From positions 1-9,343 of the forward strand of contig JAITKL010000045.1 of the NCBI GenBank assembly GCA_031278405.1: a stretch of DNA of 9,343 bases. The letters are read 5' to 3'. How positions within the stretch are numbered: the first letter of the stretch is position 1; every line of letters starts with the position of its first letter. Below are positions 1 to 7,120 of this stretch, piece by piece. Below the pieces are notes generated by a model that ran no database searches, was not told the origin of the DNA, and saw only the letters and a program-made list of their open reading frames with translations. Origin of the DNA: Endomicrobium sp. (lineage in GTDB: Bacteria > Elusimicrobiota > Endomicrobiia > Endomicrobiales > Endomicrobiaceae). The position numbers and the translations under genes were made by a program.

Positions 1-666
1 TTCAAGAGCCAGCTTAGACATAAATAATATTCTGTAAGCGTCTTTTATATCTTCAATTTCTGAAAGTTTTACTTTTTTTCTTTTTAAACCTATAAGATTT
101 AAACCAGCAAGAACAACTCTATCGCCATGAGCCGTTACATATGGAATAATATCCATGTTTACCATTGAACCTGCACCTATAATTGCGAACTTTCCGATTT
201 TACAAAATTGATGAACGCCTATTCCCGAACTGAGTATAGCGCTTTCATCTATTTCAACATGACCTGCAACGCCTGTAGAATAACCGACTATAACGTTATC
301 GCCTATTATGCAGTCGTGGGCAATATGAGCACACGCCATAATTAAACAGTTTTTGCCTAAAATAGTCTGACCTGAAGCGACGGTACCTCTATTCAAAGTA
401 GCACACTCTCTTATTGTAGTGCCGGCTCCGATTATAACTTTAGTTTTTTCGCCTTGATACTTTAAATCATGAGGACGTTTGCCTATTGACGAAAAATTGA
501 AAATTTCACAGTTAGACCCTACCTCGGAATACTCAATTACAGATTGACCGTGTATTTTTGTCCCGCTTTTTATAATAGTATCTGGACCAATGACACTATA
601 AGGACCTATATATACGCCATCCTCTATAACCGAACTTTTGTCTATTACGGCTGTTTGATGTATCAC
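1..666 (-). CDS. lpxA: UDP-N-acetylglucosamine acyltransferase LpxA (3' end cut by window edge)
   Basis: Catalyses the first step of lipid A synthesis in the cytoplasm, moving a 3-hydroxyacyl chain from ACP to the 3-OH of UDP-GlcNAc. The frame reads open for 222 codons from a GTG start to the window edge; the family is about 255-265 aa, so roughly 35-45 C-terminal residues are missing. Left-handed beta-helix hexapeptide repeats run through the first 180 residues. Aligned by eye to E. coli LpxA, catalytic His125 is His117 (in AHIAHDC), and His122, His144 and His160 are His114, His136 and His152 (in GVHQFC). Asn198 and Arg204 are Asn190 and Arg196; Glu200 is replaced by Ile192 and the acyl-length position Gly173 by Ala165. 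The GTG is chosen because the protein then begins M-I-H-Q-T-A, the usual LpxA opening, an AGAGG lies 4 nt upstream, and a stop lies seven codons upstream in frame. It is the last gene of the lpxD-lpxC/fabZ-lpxA run. Confidence 0.95.
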   Translation of the reverse strand, partial: MIHQTAVIDKSSVIEDGVYIGPYSVIGPDTIIKSGTKIHGQSVIEYSEVGSNCEIFNFSSIGKRPHDLKYQGEKTKVIIGAGTTIRECATLNRGTVASGQTILGKNCLIMACAHIAHDCIIGDNVIVGYSTGVAGHVEIDESAILSSGIGVHQFCKIGKFAIIGAGSMVNMDIIPYVTAHGDRVVLAGLNLIGLKRKKVKLSEIEDIKDAYRILFMSKLALE

Positions 667-734
667 TTTGCCTCTAATTCTAAATTAACAAATACAACTA
701 ATTTACTATATATATTCTACAGCTGCATTTATAT
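667..734. other. 68-nt spacer between lpxC-fabZ and lpxA
   Basis: Very AT-rich spacer with stops in the lpxA frame. An imperfect AAATTA/TAATTT inverted repeat is present, but it has no GC pairs and no following U-tract, so I do not call it a terminator. No promoter with two convincing boxes was seen. The two genes are probably co-transcribed. Confidence 0.5.
671..675 (-). promoter_or_regulatory. Ribosome binding site supporting the GTG start of lpxA
   Basis: AGAGG lies 4 nt before the GTG at 666-664. The same AGAGG core precedes coaX and bamA at 4-5 nt, so this looks like the local Shine-Dalgarno form. No ATG occurs in frame between the upstream stop and this GTG. Confidence 0.6.
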
Positions 735-2078
735 TTATTGCTCTCTGTCTATAACAATAAACATAAACTCTGATTCTGTTGTTAAGTTGCCGTCAACATA
801 AGCCTCGCCCTTCATTTTTCCGCGTCTTCCGCCATCTTTGATAATTTCAACTCTTAACTCCAACAAATCTCCCGGCTTCACGGGTCTGCGGAATTTTGTT
901 TTATCTATAGACATAAAATACGCAAGTTTTCCCTGCATTTCAGGTCTGGATAGAAACATAACGCACGATGTTTGAGCCATCGCCTCAACTATTAAAACAC
1001 CGGGCATAATCAATGCTCCGGGAAAATGTCCTTGAAAAAAAAATTCATTGCCGCTTACGCACTTATAGCCTACAGCTTTGGTGGGCTGCGCAGTGTTTAT
1101 TTTAACTTTATCTATCATTAAAAATGGGTATCTGTGTGGTATATATTTTAAAACTTCTTCGTGAGATAAAATTTTTTCTTTTCCCGATGTTTTGCAATTT
1201 GCGTTTATTCCATCCTCAACTTCTTCGTCTTCTTCTATAATTGCTTCTTTTAATAACTCTTTTAAAAAAGCAATATTGTTTTGATGTCCTGGTTTCTCGG
1301 CAACTATTCTAGCTTTTATCGGCTTGCCGGCTAAATACAAGTCTCCAATTAAGTCTAAAATTTTATGTCTTACAAATTCATCTTCATAACGCAATGGTTC
1401 TTTGTTGTGTATGCCGTTCAATCCCAAAACTATAGCATTGTCCATAGAGCCACCAAGAGCAAGACCGTTATTTTGAAGTGTCTCTATTTCATAGTCAAAA
1501 CAAAAAGTTTTAGCGGGAGCGATGTTATTTAAATAATCTTCCTTACTTGTATTCCCAAAAAACATTTGTTGAAATTTTAAGAGCGGATGATCAAAGCCTA
1601 TAGTGCAGTCTATTTCAAGTTTGTCCAAAGGATAAGCCGTTATTTTAGTTTTTCCCGACTCAAAATGAACAGGTTTCTTTATTACATAATATTGTTTCGG
1701 ACAATCCAGCTCTTTTAATCCGCTCTTCAATAAAGTTTCCGCTATTATTTTTGCGCTACCGTCAAGAATCGGAGGCTCATTATTGTTAATTTCTATAATC
1801 AAATTATCAATTCCAAAAGCCGAGCAAGCCGACATTATATGCTCTATTGTATGAATTCTAACTCCGTCTTTTTCTATGACACTACCTCTAACAGTAAGTC
1901 CTGAAGCCACATTTAAATAAAGAGCCGCAATTTCAGGCTTATTCTGCAAGTCGGTTCTTACAAACTTTACGCCATGTCCTACAGGCGCAGGTTTAAAAAC
2001 CACAATACTTTTATTTCCAGTGTGGAGACCAACGCCTTCAATAGAAATTTCTTTAAGAATAGTAGTTTGTTTTGCCAT
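735..2078 (-). CDS. lpxC-fabZ: Fused LpxC deacetylase - FabZ 3-hydroxyacyl-ACP dehydratase
   Basis: A 447-aa two-domain enzyme. Residues 1 to about 280 are LpxC, the Zn-dependent UDP-3-O-acyl-GlcNAc deacetylase that commits the cell to lipid A. Zn ligands are His80 (HTIEH, with catalytic-type Glu79), His238 and Asp242 (HKILD), with the active-site His at 265 (PGH). Residues about 303-447 are FabZ: HRYPF at 315-319, catalytic His351 in GHFPG, and catalytic Glu365 in VEAMAQ. A linker of about 20 residues, acidic at 282-289, joins them. Both active sites look intact. The start gives M-A-K-Q-T-T, as expected for LpxC. It sits 6 nt after lpxD; the nearest strong SD-like GGAGG is inside the end of lpxD, 14 nt from the ATG, which is rather far. 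LpxC-FabZ fusions are well known in Bacteroidota and some other diderms. The pairing puts two enzymes that compete for or follow the same 3-hydroxyacyl-ACP pool in one chain. Confidence 0.96.
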   Translation of the reverse strand: MAKQTTILKEISIEGVGLHTGNKSIVVFKPAPVGHGVKFVRTDLQNKPEIAALYLNVASGLTVRGSVIEKDGVRIHTIEHIMSACSAFGIDNLIIEINNNEPPILDGSAKIIAETLLKSGLKELDCPKQYYVIKKPVHFESGKTKITAYPLDKLEIDCTIGFDHPLLKFQQMFFGNTSKEDYLNNIAPAKTFCFDYEIETLQNNGLALGGSMDNAIVLGLNGIHNKEPLRYEDEFVRHKILDLIGDLYLAGKPIKARIVAEKPGHQNNIAFLKELLKEAIIEEDEEVEDGINANCKTSGKEKILSHEEVLKYIPHRYPFLMIDKVKINTAQPTKAVGYKCVSGNEFFFQGHFPGALIMPGVLIVEAMAQTSCVMFLSRPEMQGKLAYFMSIDKTKFRRPVKPGDLLELRVEIIKDGGRRGKMKGEAYVDGNLTTESEFMFIVIDREQ

Positions 2079-2084
2079 TTAAAT

Positions 2085-3113
2085 TTACTTATCCTCCAAA
2101 ACTTTCTTTATCTTTTTTAAATCGGAGTACATTTCAGGAAGTTTTCTCATTAATGCCCTTATCTTTATGCTTTGAGTCAGTGGAGCCATAGGATTTCCTC
2201 CAACAACTTCTCCATCTTTTATATTTCTAGATATTCCTGATTGGCTTGAAATCATAGCATTATTGCCTATTTTTATATGTCCAGCAAGTCCCGTCTGCCC
2301 GCCTATTGTTACATTATTGCCTAAACAGGTAGAACCGGATATTCCAACTTGCGAAACTATTATGCAGTTTTCGCCGACTTGAACATTGTGGGCTACCATA
2401 ACAAGATTGTCTATTTTTGTGCCATTCCCTATCCTTGTAGCGTCAACAGTCGCCCTATCAATTGTAGTATTGGAGCCTATTTCAACGTCATTACCTATTT
2501 CTACTCTTCCTATTTGAGGAATTTTTTGAGCTTTGCCATCAATAATTACAAAACCAAAACCATCTCCGCCGACAACAACTCCGGGCTGCAAAATAACCCT
2601 ATCGCCTATTAAAGAATTTTCTCTTATTACGACATTAGGATATATTAAACAATCATTTCCAATCTTTACGTCTTTGCCTATGTAAACGTTAGGGAAAATT
2701 TTAGCATTATCTCCAATTATAACTCCATCTTCAATCACAACATTTTGACCTATATACGCGAGTTTGCCAATTTTGGCTTTATCAGATATTGACGCCGACT
2801 GATGAACTTTTCTATTTATTAAAGATAACCTTTCTTTTTCTATAATAGAAAGAACTATGCTGTACGCATACTGAGGATTTTTAACTTTGATTATATTTTT
2901 ATTTTTGAATTGAGCTGCATCGCTATCTAGCCCGACAAAAATAACACCGGCTCGCGTGTTTAACGCCTTTTGCAGATATTTCAAATTTTCAAGAAAAGAA
3001 ACTTCGTTGCTTTTTGCTTCCAAAAGACCATTTGCTCCCGTTAAAACAACATCTTTATTGCCAATAAGTTCACCGGAAACAAGCGCTGCAAGTTCAATTG
3101 CTGTAAATCTCAT
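2085..3113 (-). CDS. lpxD: UDP-3-O-(3-hydroxyacyl)glucosamine N-acyltransferase LpxD
   Basis: The third lipid A step: adds a second 3-hydroxyacyl chain from ACP to the 2-amine of UDP-3-O-acyl-glucosamine in the cytoplasm. The protein is 342 aa, the usual full length. Residues 1 to about 100 form the LpxD-type N-terminal uridine-binding domain. Residues about 104-312 are hexapeptide-repeat beta-helix, starting at HQSASIS and including the family's GDGFGF segment at 183-188. The general-base His is His242, in MVAHNVQVG, matching E. coli His239. A basic C-terminal helix (about 313-342) closes the protein, as in the trimeric enzyme. The ATG start follows an AAGGA about 11 nt upstream. The stop is 6 nt before lpxC-fabZ, so the two are surely co-transcribed. 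Upstream lies the 298-nt gap to bamA. Confidence 0.96.
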   Translation of the reverse strand: MRFTAIELAALVSGELIGNKDVVLTGANGLLEAKSNEVSFLENLKYLQKALNTRAGVIFVGLDSDAAQFKNKNIIKVKNPQYAYSIVLSIIEKERLSLINRKVHQSASISDKAKIGKLAYIGQNVVIEDGVIIGDNAKIFPNVYIGKDVKIGNDCLIYPNVVIRENSLIGDRVILQPGVVVGGDGFGFVIIDGKAQKIPQIGRVEIGNDVEIGSNTTIDRATVDATRIGNGTKIDNLVMVAHNVQVGENCIIVSQVGISGSTCLGNNVTIGGQTGLAGHIKIGNNAMISSQSGISRNIKDGEVVGGNPMAPLTQSIKIRALMRKLPEMYSDLKKIKKVLEDK

Positions 3114-3411
3114 TTATCTACTATTCCTTGTTGTTTTTATGCTTGAAAAGATTATCAAAAGACCTGTTTTCAGAACTCTGCTTCTGGATATTTTAATTAA
3201 TTATTTTCGGCTGTTCTTTAAGTACATTAAGCTCTTTCGCAAGGTTCTTAAAATAGCATATTTACGCGTTTTTCCAAAAGTTTTTATTTTTCTTATACTC
3301 TAAAGTCACGGGGTGAGAAAAGAAACAATAACAAATTTTTTTCTTTAAAAAACATTCCCTATCATAAAAGTTGATTATGCAAACCGTTGTCTAAAGGCAA
3401 AACTTTACAAA
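3114..3411. other. 298-nt intergenic gap, bamA to lpxD
   Basis: This is the only large spacer in the window. Besides the possible relic at 3355-3121, it contains a TATGAT (3366-3361, minus strand) that could be a -10 box, but there is no matching -35 at 16-18 nt. A short TCAC-CCC-GTGA inverted repeat at 3306-3316 has only four stem pairs. A promoter serving lpxD-lpxC/fabZ-lpxA could be here, but the sequence does not settle it. No Rho-independent terminator was found after bamA. Confidence 0.6.
3121..3355 (-). pseudogene. Possible decayed gene between bamA and lpxD (skp/ompH position)
   Basis: No intact gene lies in the 298 nt between bamA and lpxD, although nearly every other junction here is tight. 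One minus-strand frame from 3309 to 3121 reads as 62 codons interrupted only by TAA at 3264-3262 and 3195-3193, ending at a TAG 7 nt before lpxD. Its pieces are rich in Lys, Glu, Asn and Gln, for example FKNLAKELNVLKEQ, which could be helical. In a shifted frame, an ATG at 3355-3353 opens a 20-residue peptide starting MFFKEKNLLLFLFS, which resembles a signal peptide. In E. coli and many other diderms the gene here is skp/ompH, a small secreted periplasmic chaperone made of helices. A shortened, frameshifted relic is the inference. The similarity is compositional and positional only; no Skp motif is recognisable, and plain noncoding spacer is possible. Confidence 0.3.
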
Positions 3412-5742
3412 CTACATCGGAAAGCCTATAGTAAAGTATAAATCTTTCAAGCTTTCTTTTTCTTTATGATTAAATCCATACGCCCAGCCGATTCTTATAG
3501 GAAGTGTCGGCATTGCAAGTCTCAATTCAAAACCTGCCGACGAACGAAGATTATTCTCGCCTGTTCCAAGCCATTTTACAGTTCCGCGTCTCCCCCAATC
3601 CCCGCCTATATCGTAGAAGAAGGCTCCGACTAAAATTGAGTTGCCTCTTTCTGCTACTACTGGGAATTTATATTCAAAATTAAGAACGGCTTCATAACTA
3701 CCGCCTTCGTCAGGACCTATTTCTCCTTTATATTTATAACCTCTCACACTTTCGGGTCCTCCTACATAAAACCGCTCAGGAAGCGGCGCTGTCTTTGAGT
3801 GTCCGTAAGATACTATAGATCCGAGTTCCAATCTCGCGCTAAGAACAAATTTCCAAACTACTGGCAAAAACCAAGAACTCTTAAAAACTGCTTTTACATA
3901 ATTTACCTCTCCGCCTAAATAAGACCCCGCAAGATTAAGTCCTAATAATTGTCTGTTGCCTTTTGTCGGGTCATATTTATAATCAAGAGAATCGTATACT
4001 ATTTGCGCAAACACGCTAGCCGTTCTACCCTTAAGCAAATCATCTAATACTTTTTTTAGCCTTTCCTTGCGTCCTTCATTGAGGCTCTTCTGAGCCTCCT
4101 CATCGTCTTTTTTATCGTCGCTTTTTTGGCTTTCCTTAGCTGAATCTTCATTATATTTGTAATTGTAACATTTGTAACCAAACGCTAAACTTACAAGCGA
4201 GCTGATTCTAGGATCTACACCAATTGAAAAACCTGCTCTACGCTCATTATAAGTGTTAGCGAAATCTCCAAAATCCGTTTTTCTAAGTATATCAAATCCG
4301 TTTAAAGTTAAGCTCATATTTTTGTTAAAAATATAATGCTCAGTCCAACTTATGTTGAAATTTGTCTTTTTATTTCCAAGCTCAACTGAGAAATCTAAAT
4401 GCTGACCTAAGCCAAACAAATTCATATGCATAAAACCAACTGTACCAAAAACTCCACCAACAGAAGAACAGCCTACGCCAGCATTGATATTGGCAGGTTT
4501 TCCCTCTGTAATCTTAAGACCCAAATCCGCAATATTAGTATTAGGAGCGTCCGTAGGGGATAAAAAATAAAGCTCAACATCGTCAATGAAACCTAAATTT
4601 CTTATCCTTCGAACGCTTTCCATAAGCTTTTTTCTTGAAAATACATGGTCGGGCTTTAATAGCAGCTCTCTTCTGATAACTTTTTCCTTAGTAGACTCCA
4701 ACCCTTCTATGTAAATATTGCCGACATAAAAAACTGAATTTTCTTTTATATCCCAATCAATATTTACAATATCATCGCCGATTTTATGAAAATTTGGAAC
4801 AATTTGAGCTTGGATATACCCTTTATCTGCATAAGACTCAACAATTTCCTGTTTCGTTTCAGCAATTTTTTGCTCGCTAAATGCTTGTCCCTTTTTAAAT
4901 TTTACAATCCTTCTTAATTCTTTATCTTCTAATACAAAATTTCCGTCAAAAGCGATTTCTCCTATTTTATATTTAACGCCTTCGCTTATGTTTAAAGTTA
5001 AAAACATCTCCGTTCTAGATTTATTAAAAGAAATCGTAGATGTTGCAAGTTTATAATCCATAAAACCATTATTCTTATAAAAAGTCTCTATGCCTAATAA
5101 ATCCTTTTGATAATTTTCATCTTTAAATATTTTTTTAGGTCTTATTTTTTTCATAAGCCTAAGAATTTTTTTCTTAGGATATGAAATAGCGCCCTCAATT
5201 TTAACGCCGCCTATTAAAATTTTATTATTTTCTGTTATAAGGAAAGTCACGGTCATTCTGTTTGTATCTATATCAATGGTGGGATAAGCTTCAATGACGC
5301 AGTCGGTATAACCCCTATCTCCGTATAATTTTAGTATTTTTTTCTTTGATTCCTCTAACTTTAAAATATCGTAAAAATCTTTTTCCTTTAAAACGCTGTC
5401 GCCTTTTAGCTTATTATTTGAAAATTCAATATTGCCTTTAAAAACCACCCTCTCTACATATGGCTTTTCAACAACATCAAACGTGAGAACGCCGCTATTC
5501 CTATCAAAAGTAAAAGTACACTCGTCAAAATATTCAAGCTCGGCGATAGAGCCAACTGCAGCTTTTGCTGACTCTGCGGAATATGCTTTGCCTCTCTTAA
5601 GTTTTATTTCCGATAAAACGGTTTTTTCTTTTACATTGCGCAACCCTTTAATATTTACTTTAGAAATTATATTATCGCCATAGGCGAACATGGGCGTTAA
5701 CATACAAACGCATAGTCCCGTCAAAAATAAACGAACTCCCAT
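3412..5742 (-). CDS. bamA: Outer membrane protein assembly factor BamA
   Basis: The Omp85-family core of the BAM complex, which folds and inserts beta-barrel proteins into the outer membrane. At 776 aa it is close to the usual 750-850. Residues 1 to about 22 are a signal peptide (hydrophobic 5-19, likely cleavage after 20 or 22). Five POTRA domains follow, at about 24-95, 96-173, 176-256, 259-335 and 338-414, each with the GxxY/F helix and the closing beta-strand pattern. The 16-strand barrel occupies about 416-776 and carries the lid-loop motif VRGY at 666-669 inside GGPESVRGYK. A highly charged stretch at about 532-572 interrupts the barrel and is probably an extracellular loop. The chain ends YFTIGFPM, so the last residue is Met where the beta-signal normally has Phe or Trp. 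The ATG has AGAGGA 5 nt upstream and lies 40 nt after coaX. Its position ahead of lpxD is the classic envelope-gene arrangement. Confidence 0.96.
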   Translation of the reverse strand: MGVRLFLTGLCVCMLTPMFAYGDNIISKVNIKGLRNVKEKTVLSEIKLKRGKAYSAESAKAAVGSIAELEYFDECTFTFDRNSGVLTFDVVEKPYVERVVFKGNIEFSNNKLKGDSVLKEKDFYDILKLEESKKKILKLYGDRGYTDCVIEAYPTIDIDTNRMTVTFLITENNKILIGGVKIEGAISYPKKKILRLMKKIRPKKIFKDENYQKDLLGIETFYKNNGFMDYKLATSTISFNKSRTEMFLTLNISEGVKYKIGEIAFDGNFVLEDKELRRIVKFKKGQAFSEQKIAETKQEIVESYADKGYIQAQIVPNFHKIGDDIVNIDWDIKENSVFYVGNIYIEGLESTKEKVIRRELLLKPDHVFSRKKLMESVRRIRNLGFIDDVELYFLSPTDAPNTNIADLGLKITEGKPANINAGVGCSSVGGVFGTVGFMHMNLFGLGQHLDFSVELGNKKTNFNISWTEHYIFNKNMSLTLNGFDILRKTDFGDFANTYNERRAGFSIGVDPRISSLVSLAFGYKCYNYKYNEDSAKESQKSDDKKDDEEAQKSLNEGRKERLKKVLDDLLKGRTASVFAQIVYDSLDYKYDPTKGNRQLLGLNLAGSYLGGEVNYVKAVFKSSWFLPVVWKFVLSARLELGSIVSYGHSKTAPLPERFYVGGPESVRGYKYKGEIGPDEGGSYEAVLNFEYKFPVVAERGNSILVGAFFYDIGGDWGRRGTVKWLGTGENNLRSSAGFELRLAMPTLPIRIGWAYGFNHKEKESLKDLYFTIGFPM

Positions 5743-5747
5743 AGTAA

Positions 5748-5753
5748 TCCTCT
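5748..5753 (-). promoter_or_regulatory. Ribosome binding site of bamA
   Basis: AGAGGA ends 5 nt before the bamA ATG (5742-5740). It fixes the start that gives a well-formed signal peptide. Confidence 0.65.
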
Positions 5754-5782
5754 TATATTTTATACACTAGCTAAATATTACT

Positions 5783-6571
5783 TTATCTTGTATTCTCGCT
5801 ACTATCCCAAATAATACGTATTCCTTCCAGAGTCAAATTTGGTAAAATAATTTCTATTTCCTTTATTTCGCCGACAATAAGACCCGCAAGACCCCCTGTA
5901 GCTATTATATGTTTTAATTCCATTTCATTCTTTATTCTCCCAAGGAGTTCTTTAACAAGCCCGATATAACCGAAATAAAGTCCAGACTGCATGCACTCCG
6001 TAGTCGTATTTCCTATTGATTTTAGAGGTTTTTTCATCTCAACTTGCGGCAACTGGGCAGTTTTCAAACTTAAAGACTGAGCCGATATCGCAGGTCCCGG
6101 CGCTATAGCCCCGCCTATGTATCTGCCTTTTTCGTCTATACAATCAAAAGTAGTGGCAGTTCCAAAATCTATAACGACACAACCGCCTCCATACATAGAA
6201 TAAGCAGCAGCGGCATTGGCAATTCTGTCAGCTCCAACTTCTTTGGGATTTGACACATTAAAAACAATGCCGCCTGAATTAATGTGATTTATAAAAAAAA
6301 CGGTTTTCCCGAAATAATTTCTTACTAAATCTTCAAAAACAAGATTTAAAGACGGCACCACGCTTGCAAGCCCTACGCTTGTTACTTTTTTTGCGTCATA
6401 CCCGCAATAAAAAAACATATTCATAAGCATTGTAGCATACTCATCGGAAGTTTGTTCTTTTATGGTAAACATTCTCCAAGCTTTTAACGGTCCAGGCAAA
6501 ACTTTTCTGTTTTGCATATTAAATAGACCTATGTTTATATTCGTATTGCCTATGTCTAAAGCTAAAAACAT
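5783..6571 (-). CDS. coaX: Type III pantothenate kinase CoaX
   Basis: Phosphorylates pantothenate with ATP, the first step of coenzyme A synthesis, in the cytoplasm. The protein is 262 aa, the normal size for the family. It shows the ASKHA-fold signatures in order: the phosphate loop DIGNTNINIGLF at 6-17; GADRIANAAAA at 113-123 with the likely catalytic Asp115; the second phosphate motif VIDFGTATTFD at 133-143; GGAIAPG at 153-159; the pantothenate-side segment around TTECMQSGLYFG at 190-201; and the adenosine motif IIATGGLAG at 222-230. Type III kinases need a monovalent cation and are not feedback-inhibited by CoA (family knowledge). There is no fused BirA domain. The start is supported by AGAGGA 4 nt upstream. 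It lies 30 nt after the fumarase beta gene and 40 nt before bamA, so it bridges the metabolic and envelope halves of the cluster. Confidence 0.96.
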   Translation of the reverse strand: MFLALDIGNTNINIGLFNMQNRKVLPGPLKAWRMFTIKEQTSDEYATMLMNMFFYCGYDAKKVTSVGLASVVPSLNLVFEDLVRNYFGKTVFFINHINSGGIVFNVSNPKEVGADRIANAAAAYSMYGGGCVVIDFGTATTFDCIDEKGRYIGGAIAPGPAISAQSLSLKTAQLPQVEMKKPLKSIGNTTTECMQSGLYFGYIGLVKELLGRIKNEMELKHIIATGGLAGLIVGEIKEIEIILPNLTLEGIRIIWDSSENTR

Positions 6572-6575
6572 GTTT

Positions 6576-6581
6576 TCCTCT
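6576..6581 (-). promoter_or_regulatory. Ribosome binding site of coaX
   Basis: AGAGGA lies 4 nt upstream of the coaX ATG (6571-6569), in the 30-nt spacer after the fumarase beta gene. It places the start directly before the DIGNTN phosphate loop, as expected for CoaX. Confidence 0.65.
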
Positions 6582-6601
6582 TAAGTGCTTACACGACAAT
6601 C

Positions 6602-7120
6602 TTAATTAAAAATATTATTGCCGAAACTATCTATCGCAACAATTAAGGGCATATCTTCAACTTCAAATCTATAAATAGCTTCGGGTCCTAAATCTTCAAA
6701 AATTAACAACTCAGATTTTTTTACTCTTTTTGAAATAAGTGCGCCAACGCCGCCTGTTGAAACAAGATACACCGCGCTGTTTTCTTTTAAAGCTTTTACC
6801 ACCGATTCCGATCTGTCGCCTTTGCCTATCAAAACTTTAACGCCTTCTTTTAAAATTCTTGGCGTATAAACATCCATTCTGGAAGACGTCGTGGGTCCGC
6901 AAGAACCGACAAATTCTCCAGGTTTTGCAGGAGTCGGTCCGCAATAATAAATTACAGAATTCTTTAAATCAATAGGAAGCTCTTCGCCTTTGTTTAAAAT
7001 ATCTAAAATTCTTTTATGGGCTGCGTCTCTTGCCGTATAGATATTCCCGCTGACTAGAATTTTCTGTCCGACTTTTATATCTTTGATATTTAAAATTAAA
7101 TCTTGTAAATTTATTTTCAT
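6602..7120 (-). CDS. Fumarate hydratase (class I, Fe-S), beta subunit
   Basis: The C-terminal half of a class I fumarase as a separate 172-aa subunit, which with the alpha subunit reversibly hydrates fumarate to L-malate. Visible family signatures: RDAAHKR at 31-37; YYCGPTPAKPGEFVGSCGPT at 58-77, followed by the TSSRMD substrate-binding segment at 78-83; GKGD at 99-102; STGGVGAL at 121-128; and the C-terminal EDLGPEAIYRFEVEDMPLIV. The length is normal for the split form. Its ATG overlaps the stop of the alpha gene (ATGA at 7120-7117), which implies coupled translation and a 1:1 complex. L-tartrate dehydratase TtdB belongs to the same family and cannot be excluded on sequence alone, but the neighbouring malic enzyme makes fumarase the better call. 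I give no symbol because fumB in E. coli names a different, single-chain enzyme. Confidence 0.93.
   Translation of the reverse strand: MKINLQDLILNIKDIKVGQKILVSGNIYTARDAAHKRILDILNKGEELPIDLKNSVIYYCGPTPAKPGEFVGSCGPTTSSRMDVYTPRILKEGVKVLIGKGDRSESVVKALKENSAVYLVSTGGVGALISKRVKKSELLIFEDLGPEAIYRFEVEDMPLIVAIDSFGNNIFN

Noticed and set aside
544..801. Plus-strand frame of 85 codons over the lpxA start and the end of lpxC-fabZ
   Set aside because: It is antisense to two well-supported genes, has a tyrosine/isoleucine-rich translation typical of AT-rich antisense sequence, and has no start signal.
2085..3113. Repeated hexapeptide pattern as a DNA repeat array
   Set aside because: The periodicity is at the protein level (beta-helix turns of LpxD, also in LpxA); the DNA copies are diverged and are not a tandem repeat or CRISPR.
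2956..3303. Plus-strand open frame of 115 codons crossing the lpxD start and the bamA-lpxD gap
   Set aside because: Its first half is antisense to lpxD, its second half is a hydrophobic AT-rich translation with no recognisable domain, and no SD precedes it. It runs against eight co-directional genes.
3306..3316. TCAC-CCC-GTGA inverted repeat in the gap after bamA, as a terminator or operator
   Set aside because: Only four stem pairs with a three-base loop and no U-tract directly after it; this is expected by chance.
3361..3366. TATGAT as the -10 box of a promoter for the lpx genes
   Set aside because: The best -35-like sequence (TAGACA) is 21 nt away, too far, and such boxes are common in AT-rich DNA.
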